A stretch of 32,142 nucleotides of DNA from Gammaproteobacteria bacterium. Lineage in GTDB: Bacteria; Pseudomonadota; Gammaproteobacteria; SZUA-140. The notes under the pieces are model-generated. The model saw only the letters and a program-made list of their open reading frames with translations. It was not told the origin of the DNA and did not search any database. Below are positions 17,383 through 24,959 of the stretch, piece by piece. Every line of letters starts with the position of its first letter. Positions within the stretch are counted from its first letter, which is position 1. Position numbers and translations under genes: made by a program. The DNA is taken from contig JADLET010000137.1 in the NCBI GenBank assembly GCA_020845975.1, positions 1 through 32,142 on the forward strand. Reading direction: 5' to 3'.

Positions 17383-17411
17383 TTGGACGCGGGTTCATTT
17401 GACGTTATAGT
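17383..17411 (+). promoter_or_regulatory. Candidate sigma-70 promoter for the CBS-domain gene
   Basis: TTGGAC (17383-17388) and TATAGT (17406-17411) are separated by exactly 17 bp. The -10 box matches consensus at 5 of 6 positions, the -35 at 3 of 6. Transcription would start near 17418, giving a leader of about 55 bases. It would allow the CBS gene to be expressed separately from the upstream pump. Confidence 0.4.
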
Positions 17412-17472
17412 GGACGGCGTACGCGCTGGCGGGCAGCGGCGTCGCGCCGGCGAATCCTAGGGAGGGAGCTTC

Positions 17473-17919
17473 ATGACCGTCGGTATGATTTGCAACCGGG
17501 ATGTCGTCGTGACGCGGGCGGAGGATTCCATTCAGTCCGTCACGCAACTGATGCGCGAATACCACGTCGGCGACGTGGTAGTGGTCGAGGACCGCGAGGA
17601 GATGCGGGTTCCGGTCGGGATCGTGACCGACCGCGATGTGGTGGTGGAGGTCCTCGCCAAGGGTGTCGCCCCTGATGCGCTCAACGTCGGCGATATCATG
17701 AGTTTCGAGCTCGTCACCGCGCATGAGGACGACAGCCTGTGGGATACCCTGCAGCGCATGCGCATTAATGCGGTGCGCCGAGTGCCGGTGATCGATGAAC
17801 GAGGCGCCCTGGTCGGTATACTGGCCCTGGACGACCTGCTCGAGCTGCTCGCGGGCGAGCTGGTGGATCTGGCGCGGGTGGCCAATCGTCAGCGCGATCT
17901 CAGGCCGCACCCGTCCTGA
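17473..17919 (+). CDS. Two-CBS-domain protein
   Basis: 148-aa soluble protein consisting almost entirely of a Bateman pair: CBS1 about residues 2-62 (ending in GIVTDRDVV) and CBS2 about 70-130 (ending in GILALDDLL). Such stand-alone CBS pairs bind adenosyl ligands such as AMP or ATP and regulate partner proteins. The start ATG has a strong GGGAGGGAG eight bases upstream. It follows the P-type ATPase on the same strand by 129 bp, so a role in regulating that pump or sensing energy charge is plausible but unproven. The C-terminus is short and basic (RQRDLRPHP). Confidence 0.92.
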   Translation: MTVGMICNRDVVVTRAEDSIQSVTQLMREYHVGDVVVVEDREEMRVPVGIVTDRDVVVEVLAKGVAPDALNVGDIMSFELVTAHEDDSLWDTLQRMRINAVRRVPVIDERGALVGILALDDLLELLAGELVDLARVANRQRDLRPHPS

Positions 17920-18072
17920 CCGTCCCGTCGCCCGGAATTTTCTCACGGTTTCGCCATACAGTTCCGCCCGCGGGGTGCGGAATGCCGCGCCATGGCCGTT
18001 GTAGTGGGGTGTCAGCCCGGCGGGATTCCCGCGGCGCTCGATGGTCCGCTCACACGTAACGGTGATCTCTCC

Positions 18073-18327
18073 ATGAGTCTGAAAACGTTCGTATTCTGCG
18101 ATTTGTGCAATCCCTTGTGCATCCATCAGATGGATCGTCGCGAACAAACGCGGGAAGGCGGCGCGGCGGCGGGACGGCGCTTCACCGACAATTACAGCTG
18201 GATCGAGGGAGAGCCCGGTGAGATCGCGGACTCCGGCTGGATGGTGACTTCCAACAACAAGTACATCTGTCCCCGTTGCTACGCGCGCCACAAGGACGCG
18301 GTCTTCTCACTTTCGGGAAAGGGCTGA
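18073..18327 (+). CDS. Small cysteine-rich (zinc-ribbon-like) protein of unknown function
   Basis: 84-aa protein, not recognised. It carries FCDLCNPLC near the N-terminus (Cys9, Cys12, Cys16) and ICPRCYARH near the C-terminus (Cys66, Cys69, His73). The two CxxC pairs suggest a split zinc ribbon or rubredoxin-like knuckle joined by an acidic, Trp-containing linker (DNYSWIEGEPGE). The ORF track starts at 17992. I choose the ATG at 18073 because GGTGAT lies upstream and because the preceding 27 codons look like non-coding DNA. It ends 10 bp from the end of the convergent spoVR gene. It could be a small regulator or redox adaptor; no function is claimed. Confidence 0.7.
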   Translation: MSLKTFVFCDLCNPLCIHQMDRREQTREGGAAAGRRFTDNYSWIEGEPGEIADSGWMVTSNNKYICPRCYARHKDAVFSLSGKG

Positions 18328-18337
18328 ACGCGCGGTC

Positions 18338-19834
18338 TCAGACCGCCCGGCATTCCTGTGTCTTGATCACCCGGCCGTCCGGTTCGACGGTTTCGACGCG
18401 CACCGAGAATCCCCACAGCCGGACCAGATGTTTCAGCACCTCTTCCGTGGTATTCGCGTCGAGCGGGCGGCGGCGATGCTGCAGGTGGCGCAGCGTCAGC
18501 GAACGGTCGCCCTCGCGGTTCACATTGTAGACCTGGATATTGGGTTCGCGGTCGCCGATATTGTATTGCGCGGCCAGCATCTGCCGCACATGGCGGTAGC
18601 CCTCGTCGTTATGGATCGCGGTGATCTCGAGCCGGCGTCGACGGTCGTCGTCCAGTACCGCGAACAGCTTCATTTCTCGCATTAGCCGTGGTGACAGGTA
18701 CTGCGCGATGAAGCTCTCGTCCTTGAAATTCCGCATGGCGAAATCCATGGTCTTCAGCCAGTCCGAGCCCGCGATGTCGGGGAACCAGTCGTGGTCCTCG
18801 TCGGTAGGGGATTCACACATGCGCCGGATGTCACTCATCATGGCGAAGCCGAGCGCGTAGGGATTGATGCCGCCGAAGTGATCGCTGTTGTACGGCGGCT
18901 GGTGGATCACACTGGTGTGGTTTTGCAGGATCTCCAGCATGAAACCCTCGTTGACCAGTCCTTCGTCATACAGGCGGTTGAGGAGGGTATAGTGCCAGAA
19001 CGTGGCCCAGCCCTCGTTCATGACCTGGGTCTGGCGCTGCGGGTAGAAATACTGCGCGATCTTGCGCACGATGCGCACAATCTCGCGCTGCCAGGGCTGG
19101 AGCAGCGGCGCGTTCTTCTCGATGAAATACAGCAGGTTCTCCTGGGGTTCGGCCGGATACAGCCGCTGGGCGGGGTTTCCCTCGCGGTCGCCTCGTTTCG
19201 GGATGGTGCGCCACAGGTCATTGACCTGCGACTGCAGGTAATCCGCGCGCTCGCGCTGGCGCTGAAGCTCTTCCCGGGCCGAGAGCGGTGAAGGGCGCTT
19301 GTAGCGGTCAACGCCGTAATTCATCAGGGCATGACAGGAGTCCAGTATCAGCTCGACCGCTTCCTCGCCGTGGCGCTGCTCGCATTCGGTAATATAGTTG
19401 CGCGCGAACAGCAGGTAGTCGATGATCGCGTCCGCGCTGGTCCATGTGCGGAACAGATAATTGCCCTTGAAGAAGGAATTGTGGCCGTAGCAGGCGTGCG
19501 CGATCACCAGCGCCTGCATCGCCATGGTGTTCTCCTCCATCAGGTAGGCGATGCAGGGATTGGAGTTGATGACGATCTCGTAGGCCAGGCCCATATGGCC
19601 GCGCCGGTAGCGCTGTTCCACTCCGAGGAACTGCTTGCCGTAGGACCAGTGGTGATAGCCGACCGGCATGCCGACCGAGGAATAGGCATCCATCATCTGC
19701 TCGGCGCTGATGACCTCGATCTGGTTGGGGTAGGTGTCGAGTCCGTACTGGCCCGCGAGGCGGCCGATTTCCTCCGTGTAACGGTCGATCAGCTCAAAGG
19801 TCCACTCCGACCCTTCGGACAGATACCGCCTCAT
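18338..19834 (-). CDS. ycgB: SpoVR family protein (YcgB-like)
   Basis: 498-aa cytoplasmic protein of the SpoVR family. The E. coli member is YcgB, and Bacillus SpoVR is involved in spore cortex formation. In gammaproteobacteria its biochemical role is unknown. Family stretches seen: [14 protein letters not shown] near residue 60, [16 protein letters not shown] near 135-150, [20 protein letters not shown] and the C-terminal [13 protein letters not shown]. The conserved His/Glu-rich motifs suggest a metal-dependent fold, but that is inference. The start ATG overlaps the yeaH stop (ATGA), so it is the third gene of the prkA-yeaH-spoVR operon. Confidence 0.95.
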   Translation of the reverse strand: MRRYLSEGSEWTFELIDRYTEEIGRLAGQYGLDTYPNQIEVISAEQMMDAYSSVGMPVGYHHWSYGKQFLGVEQRYRRGHMGLAYEIVINSNPCIAYLMEENTMAMQALVIAHACYGHNSFFKGNYLFRTWTSADAIIDYLLFARNYITECEQRHGEEAVELILDSCHALMNYGVDRYKRPSPLSAREELQRQRERADYLQSQVNDLWRTIPKRGDREGNPAQRLYPAEPQENLLYFIEKNAPLLQPWQREIVRIVRKIAQYFYPQRQTQVMNEGWATFWHYTLLNRLYDEGLVNEGFMLEILQNHTSVIHQPPYNSDHFGGINPYALGFAMMSDIRRMCESPTDEDHDWFPDIAGSDWLKTMDFAMRNFKDESFIAQYLSPRLMREMKLFAVLDDDRRRRLEITAIHNDEGYRHVRQMLAAQYNIGDREPNIQVYNVNREGDRSLTLRHLQHRRRPLDANTTEEVLKHLVRLWGFSVRVETVEPDGRVIKTQECRAV

Positions 19835-21099
19835 GCCGCCGCCTTTTTCCTGAACAGCTTGCGGAAGACCGGATAGATGTCAGTCAGTCCGTCGATTCTC
19901 TGCTGGGCGAAGTTCGCGCAGCGCGCCTTGACATGCAGATACTCGCGCCACAGGCTCTGGTGCTCGTCCGGCTTGATCTCCACGTAGGCGAAGTACTGCA
20001 GCAACGGCATGATTTTCTCGATCAGCAGGTTGCGGCACAGCGGAGAGTCGTCGTTCCAGTTGTCGCCGTCGGAGGCCTGCGCGGCGTAGATGTTCCACAG
20101 CGAGCCCGGATAGCGCTCGGTGATGATTTTGTGCATCAGCTCCAGTGCGCTCGACACCACCGTGCCGCCGGTCTCGCGCGAGTGGAAGAACTCCTCTTCG
20201 TCCACCTCCTTGGCGGAGGTGTGATGACGGATGAAGACCACTTCGATGCGTTCATACGTGCGTGTCAGGAACAGGTAGAGCAGGATGAAGAAGCGCTTGG
20301 CGATATCCTTGCGCTCCTCGTCCATCGAGCCGGAGACATCCATCAGGCAGAACATCACCGCCTGGGTGGTCGGCCGCGGCTGTCGTATGCGGTTGTTGTA
20401 GCGCAGATCGAAGGTGTCGATGAAGGGGATGACGTTGATGCGCGCGCTGACGCGGCGGATCTCCTCCTCGAGTTCGGCGCGGCGCGCCTGCGCGCCGGCA
20501 TCGCCCGCCGCCTGCTGCTGATCCAGTTCCTGCCGCAGCTCCAGCAGCCGCTGTTCCAGCGGCGAGCGCAACGCGATCCGGCGTGACAGTGCGCCCTTCA
20601 ATGAGCGGATCACGTTGATGTTGGCGGGAATTCCGGTGCGGGAATAGCCCGAGCGGACCCTCTTGAACTCGATCTGCGTGGCGATCTGGGTCTTGACCAG
20701 GTCGGGCAGGGCGAGGTCGTCGAAGAAGAACTCGAGAAACTCCTCGCGCGACAGCTTGAAGGCGAAGTCGTCGATGCCCTCGCCACTGTTGCTGGCCTGG
20801 CTGCCGCCGGCCCCGCCATCCTCTTGCGGGCGCTTTATCTTGTCGCCTGTGACGTACTCGGTGTTGCCGGGATAGACCGCCTCGCGCTCGCCACCGGGGC
20901 CGTGGCGGAAGGTCGGTTCGCCGATATCACGCGCCGGGATGTTGATCTTTTCCCCGGAATCGATGTCAGTGATGCTGCGCTCGGAGATCGCGTCGGCGAC
21001 GGCCTCGCGGATCTGCTGGCGGAAACGCCGGATGAACCGGCGCCGGTTGACCGCGCTCTTGTTCTTTCCGTTCAGTCTCCTGTCAATGACCCGGTTCAC
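19831..21099 (-). CDS. yeaH: YeaH/YhbH family protein (DUF444, vWA-like)
   Basis: 422-aa protein of the DUF444 family. The N-terminal part is basic ([16 protein letters not shown]), followed by a Gly-rich low-complexity stretch (about 93-107) and a charged helical region (about 180-220, coiled-coil-like). The C-terminal half carries a von Willebrand A-type fold with the metal-site motif DVSGSMD at 254-260 and later FIRHHT and [12 protein letters not shown]. It is the standard partner of the PrkA kinase; E. coli YeaG and YeaH act in survival of nitrogen starvation. It lies 12 bp after prkA and overlaps spoVR by 4 bp. Confidence 0.95.
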   Translation of the reverse strand: MNRVIDRRLNGKNKSAVNRRRFIRRFRQQIREAVADAISERSITDIDSGEKINIPARDIGEPTFRHGPGGEREAVYPGNTEYVTGDKIKRPQEDGGAGGSQASNSGEGIDDFAFKLSREEFLEFFFDDLALPDLVKTQIATQIEFKRVRSGYSRTGIPANINVIRSLKGALSRRIALRSPLEQRLLELRQELDQQQAAGDAGAQARRAELEEEIRRVSARINVIPFIDTFDLRYNNRIRQPRPTTQAVMFCLMDVSGSMDEERKDIAKRFFILLYLFLTRTYERIEVVFIRHHTSAKEVDEEEFFHSRETGGTVVSSALELMHKIITERYPGSLWNIYAAQASDGDNWNDDSPLCRNLLIEKIMPLLQYFAYVEIKPDEHQSLWREYLHVKARCANFAQQRIDGLTDIYPVFRKLFRKKAAA

Positions 21100-21111
21100 G
21101 CGCCCTCACAG

Positions 21112-23034
21112 TCAGCTCGACTTGCGTACACGCAGGTACCATTCGGTGAGCAGGCGCACCTGCTTCTCGGTATAGCCCTTGTTCATCATGCGCTGGACGA
21201 AGTTCTGGTGCTTGGTCATGTCGTCCTCCGAGGACTTCGGGTTGAACGAGATGACCGGCAGCAGGTCCTCGGTGTTGGAGAACATCTTCTTCTCAATCAC
21301 CTCGCGCAGCTTCTCGTAACTGGTCCACGGCGGGTTCTTGCCGTTGTTCTGCGCGCGGGCGCGCAGAACGAAGTTGACGATCTCGTTGCGGAAGTCCTTC
21401 GGATTGCTGATTCCCGCGGGCTTCTCGATCTTCTCCAGCTCCTCGTTCAGGGCCGCGCGGTCAAAGTTCTCGCCGGTGTCGGCGTCGTGATAGTCCTCGT
21501 CCTGGATCCAGTAATCGGCGTACACCACGTAGCGGTCGAAGATGTTCTGGCCGTATTCCGAATAGGATTCGAGATAGGCCGTCTGGATCTCCTTGCCGAT
21601 GAAGTCGACATACTGCGGGGCAAGGAAACCCTTGATATAGGACAGATACTTTTCCTCGACCTCGGGCGCGTACTGCTCCTGCTCGATCTGCTGTTCGAGC
21701 ACGTAGAGCAGGTGCACCGGGTTGGCCGCCACCTCGCTGTGGTCGTAGTTGAATACCTTTGACAGGATCTTGAAGGCAAAGCGCGTGGACAGGCCGGCCA
21801 TGCCCTCGTCGACGCCGGCGAAGTCGCGGTATTCCTGGTAGGACTTAGCCTTGGGGTCGATGTCCTTGAGGTTCTCGCCGTCATAGACACGCATCTTGGA
21901 GAAGATGCTGGAATTTTCCGGCTCCTTCAGGCGCGACAGAACGGCGAACTGCGCCATCATGTCCAGGGTGTCGGGCGCGCACGGCGCGGCGCTGAGCGAG
22001 CTGTGCGCGACCAGCTTGTCGTAGATCTTGACCTCCTCGGACACGCGCAGGCAGTAGGGCACCTTGACGATGTAGATGCGGTCGAGGAATGCCTCGTTGT
22101 TGCGGTTGTTCTTGAAGCTCAGCCATTCGGACTCGTTCGAGTGCGCGAGGATGATCCCGTCGAACGGAATCGCGCCCATCCCTTCGGTGCCGTTGAAATT
22201 GCCTTCCTGGGTGGCGGTCAGCAGCGGGTGCAGCACCTTGATCGGCGCCTTGAACATCTCGACGAACTCGAGCAGGCCCTGGTTGGCGAGGCACAGCCCG
22301 CCGGAATAGGAGTAGGCGTCGGGGTCATCCTGCGAGTACTGCTCCAGCTTTCGGATGTCGACCTTGCCCACCAGTGAGGAGATGTCCTGGTTGTTCTCGT
22401 CACCGGGTTCGGTCTTGGCAACGCCGATCTGATTCAGTACCGAGGGGCGCATCTTGACCACGCGGAACTTGCTGATGTCGCCGTTGAACTCACGCAGGCG
22501 CTTCACCGCCCACGGCGACATGATGCTGTTGAGGTAGCGCCGGCTGATGCCGTAGTCGTCCTCGAGAATGGGGCCGTCCTCGTCGCGCGAGAACAGTCCG
22601 AGCGGCGATTCGTTTACCGGCGAACCCTTGATGGCGTAGAACGGCTGCTTCTCCATCAGAGACTTCAGCTTCTCGGCGAGGGAGGACTTGCCGCCGCCGA
22701 CCGGGCCGAGCAGATAGAGGATCTGTTTCCTCTCCTCGAGACCCTGCGCCGCATGCTTGAAGAAGGAGACGATCTTCTCGATGGTCTCCTCCATGCCGTA
22801 GAAATCCTTGAAGGCAGGGTAAATCTTGATGATCTTGTTGGAGAAGATTCGGCTGAGCTGGGTGTCCTTCTTGGTGTCCACCAGTCGCGGCTCGCCGATC
22901 GCCATCAGTAAGCGCTCGGCGGCGCTGGCATAGACGGAAGGATCGGTCTTGCACAGCTCAAGGTATTCCTGAAGGGAGCACTCTTCCTCCCTGGATTCTT
23001 CGAAACGGGACTGGTAGTGATTGAAGATAGTCAT
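21112..23034 (-). CDS. yeaG: PrkA family serine protein kinase (YeaG-like)
   Basis: 640-aa AAA+-type serine kinase (PrkA). Residues 20-380 form the AAA domain with Walker A GPVGGGKSS (110-118) and a conserved HSNESEW segment. The C-terminal third is the kinase-associated PrkA domain (KILSKVFNYD onward). Length matches E. coli YeaG (644 aa). In the family it phosphorylates target proteins under starvation and stress, and it is always linked to a yeaH-type gene. GAGAGG lies about 8 bases before the ATG. First gene of the minus-strand stress operon; a candidate promoter lies about 85 bp upstream. Confidence 0.96.
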   Translation of the reverse strand: MTIFNHYQSRFEESREEECSLQEYLELCKTDPSVYASAAERLLMAIGEPRLVDTKKDTQLSRIFSNKIIKIYPAFKDFYGMEETIEKIVSFFKHAAQGLEERKQILYLLGPVGGGKSSLAEKLKSLMEKQPFYAIKGSPVNESPLGLFSRDEDGPILEDDYGISRRYLNSIMSPWAVKRLREFNGDISKFRVVKMRPSVLNQIGVAKTEPGDENNQDISSLVGKVDIRKLEQYSQDDPDAYSYSGGLCLANQGLLEFVEMFKAPIKVLHPLLTATQEGNFNGTEGMGAIPFDGIILAHSNESEWLSFKNNRNNEAFLDRIYIVKVPYCLRVSEEVKIYDKLVAHSSLSAAPCAPDTLDMMAQFAVLSRLKEPENSSIFSKMRVYDGENLKDIDPKAKSYQEYRDFAGVDEGMAGLSTRFAFKILSKVFNYDHSEVAANPVHLLYVLEQQIEQEQYAPEVEEKYLSYIKGFLAPQYVDFIGKEIQTAYLESYSEYGQNIFDRYVVYADYWIQDEDYHDADTGENFDRAALNEELEKIEKPAGISNPKDFRNEIVNFVLRARAQNNGKNPPWTSYEKLREVIEKKMFSNTEDLLPVISFNPKSSEDDMTKHQNFVQRMMNKGYTEKQVRLLTEWYLRVRKSS

Positions 23035-23118
23035 AGCAATGCCCTCTCTGAAACTGTACGTCGCTGCTTCTAGAATGGAGCACCCGTAACGATTGCCTCA
23101 CCTTGTTTTCAATGTCTT

Positions 23119-23127
23119 ATTATCGCA
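23119..23127 (-). promoter_or_regulatory. Candidate extended -10 promoter for prkA
   Basis: On the minus strand TGCGATAAT is an extended -10 element (TGn plus GATAAT, 5 of 6). No good -35 hexamer lies at 16-18 bp, which is acceptable for extended -10 promoters. The transcript would start near 23112 with a leader of about 77 bases. Confidence 0.3.
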
Positions 23128-23523
23128 CCGTAAGGGTTGATCCTGTCGTTTCCGTTAAATCATCTCCCGTGATTGGAGAATGCAACGCCTATGCCATGTC
23201 CTCCGGGCGCGGCGGTATCCCGCGCTTATCCTTCGATCCCGCCGGGATCGGTCGCGCGCATGCCTCATCCGTAGGGGTTGTCATCCTCAATAAACGCCGG
23301 CATGCGCGTTTCCAGTTCCGTAAAGGAACGGAGCAGTCGCCCGCCGGTGAGTTCTCGATGAGGATAAAGAGCTGAGTGCCGGAATATCAGCGCCCGTAAC
23401 ATCCTGTCGGGACTCGATCTCCTGACAAAAACTTAGACCCGGCGACCTGGCATAGGTTCCTGCCGGGCACAGGCGGTCCAAAATGGTGCCTGCGCGGTTT
23501 CTCCGGCGCGAATCTGGTGAGAG

Positions 23524-23568
23524 TCACCTCTATGGGTGATTTACATCGCAGCCTTGTCTGAGTAGATT
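23524..23568 (+). promoter_or_regulatory. Candidate sigma-70 promoter with adjoining operator-like inverted repeat
   Basis: TTTACA (23540-23545) and TAGATT (23563-23568) are spaced by exactly 17 bp (5 of 6 and 4 of 6 matches). Directly upstream, touching the -35, is the inverted repeat TCACC-N6-GGTGA (23524-23539), which looks like a small regulator site. Transcription would start near 23575, leaving a leader of about 190 bases before the TPR gene. By eye only. Confidence 0.4.
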
Positions 23569-23765
23569 AGGCCCGGAGGGTGGTCCGGCGGAAGTGTGTA
23601 TGTCCATGATATTCCGATGAGAAATATGCTCCCCCTCGTATAAGAGTCCCTTCTGGAGCGATTTATTACAGAAACTGAAAGTTTTAAAAAATGGCGGCGG
23701 TCAGCCGATACAGGGAATCATGCGGCTACGCGTTATACATCAGATATTTCTGAGAGGTGATCACC

Positions 23766-24824
23766 GTGAATAGCCCGGTCTCTATGGATGAGAAGACTTC
23801 GATGACAGGACAAGTCAAAAACCTGATTTCGCTGTCCAAACGTGCCTATTTTCTACTGGAGCGGCGCCGGTATCGCGAGGCGGAGAAGTCGTTCCTCGAC
23901 GCCTACGCGATGGACAACGACAATGCCTATGTGCTGGTGGGTCTGGGTGACGTCTGCCGCAAGCTGAAGAAATTCGAGGACGCGATCGTCTATTACCAGA
24001 AGCTCCTCGATATCGACCCCAATAACGTATTCGCCCTGCGCGGCATGGGTAACGCCTACCGCGGCGTGCAGGCGCCCGAGCAGTCCATCCTCTACTGGGA
24101 ACGCTACCTCAAGTGCAATCCCAATGATGCCCACGTCATGGTGCGGCTCGCCGATTCCCTGCGCAAGCTGGACAGGACGGAGCGCGCGAAGGAAATGTAC
24201 CTCACCGCGCTGAAGATCGGCGGTAACGACAAGTTCTCCTTCCTCGGCCTCGGCAATCTGTTCTACAAGGCCGGCGATGACGAGCAGGCGCTGCGCTATC
24301 TGGAGAAGTTCCTCAAACTGGATGACGGCAACGTGGCCGTGCTGACGATGATCGGCAATATCTACCAGCGCCGCAAGGAGTTCCAGCGCGCCTCCGGCTT
24401 TTTTGAGCGTGCGCTCGAAACGGATCCGGAGAACGCCTTCGCCCTGTACGGCCTCGGAAACTGCAAGCGTGGCCTGTCGCAGCTCGATGAGGCGATCGCG
24501 CTTTGGCAGCGGGTGCTGCGCCAGGAACCGCGCAACCAGAACCTGTATACCCGCGTCGGCGACGCCCTGCTGACTCTCGGGGACGTGGACCAATCGCGTT
24601 TCTACTACCAGAAGGCGCTTGATGTCGGGTATGACCAGTACGCGCTGCTCGGCATGGCCAATCTTCATCTGTGTCAGAAGCATTATGACGAGGCACTGAG
24701 CAGATGTGAGCAGATCCTGCGCCATGACGAGGGCAATCAGCGCGCGCTGAAAATCCTCATCAAGATTTACGATGCGTGCGGTGATCATGCCAAGGTCGAG
24801 CAAATCCGCTCTCGCATGACTTGA
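23766..24824 (+). CDS. Tetratricopeptide-repeat protein
   Basis: 352-aa soluble protein built almost wholly of about ten 34-residue TPR units (for example AYVLVGLGDVCRKLKKFEDA and AFALYGLGNCKRGLSQLDEA). No signal peptide, membrane segment or enzymatic domain is visible, so it is a protein-interaction scaffold of unknown partner. The ORF track starts at the GTG at 23757. I prefer the GTG at 23766 because GAGAGGTGAT, a strong ribosome-binding sequence, lies just before it and overlaps the upstream GTG. The first 27 residues (MNSPVSMDEK...) are outside the repeats. It sits divergently from prkA and 135 bp before sucA; a link to the stress operon is possible but unproven. Confidence 0.88.
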   Translation: MNSPVSMDEKTSMTGQVKNLISLSKRAYFLLERRRYREAEKSFLDAYAMDNDNAYVLVGLGDVCRKLKKFEDAIVYYQKLLDIDPNNVFALRGMGNAYRGVQAPEQSILYWERYLKCNPNDAHVMVRLADSLRKLDRTERAKEMYLTALKIGGNDKFSFLGLGNLFYKAGDDEQALRYLEKFLKLDDGNVAVLTMIGNIYQRRKEFQRASGFFERALETDPENAFALYGLGNCKRGLSQLDEAIALWQRVLRQEPRNQNLYTRVGDALLTLGDVDQSRFYYQKALDVGYDQYALLGMANLHLCQKHYDEALSRCEQILRHDEGNQRALKILIKIYDACGDHAKVEQIRSRMT

Positions 24825-24848
24825 CCGCTCGCGCCGATCTCCTTTACC

Positions 24849-24877
24849 TTGCCATGACCGAGCCTGGTCCCGATATT
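24849..24877 (+). promoter_or_regulatory. Candidate sigma-70 promoter for sucA
   Basis: TTGCCA (24849-24854) and GATATT (24872-24877) are separated by 17 bp, matching consensus at 5 of 6 and 4 of 6 positions. The start of transcription would be near 24884, about 75 bases before sucA. This would let sucABlpd be expressed independently of the TPR gene. Confidence 0.45.
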
Positions 24878-24959
24878 TTCACCCGGGCATGGCATCAATA
24901 TTGCTGATCATAGGCGCGCCGTGGGCCGAGAGAGCTCAACGGACCCGGGGTGATGCGGC

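Larger units (their letters stand above)
23035..23765. other. Gene-free divergent intergenic region between prkA and the TPR gene
   Basis: About 730 bp. I recognise no gene; the short ORFs (such as 23103-23375) resemble nothing known and lack ribosome-binding sites. It contains candidate promoters in both directions, a 7-bp inverted repeat CGATCCC/GGGATCG at 23234-23250, and an AT-rich tract near 23661-23690 upstream of the TPR gene. I looked for a sigma-54 GG-N10-GC element, as known for E. coli yeaG, and did not find a convincing one. A small RNA or decayed gene cannot be excluded. Confidence 0.5.

Noticed and set aside
23103-23375. 90-aa ORF in the prkA-TPR gap
   Set aside because: No recognisable domain, no convincing ribosome-binding site, and it overlaps the candidate prkA promoter.
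23440-23470. Sigma-54-like TGGCAT...TGCC sequence
   Set aside because: The GG-to-GC spacing is 11 rather than 10 bases, so it does not fit the -24/-12 rule.
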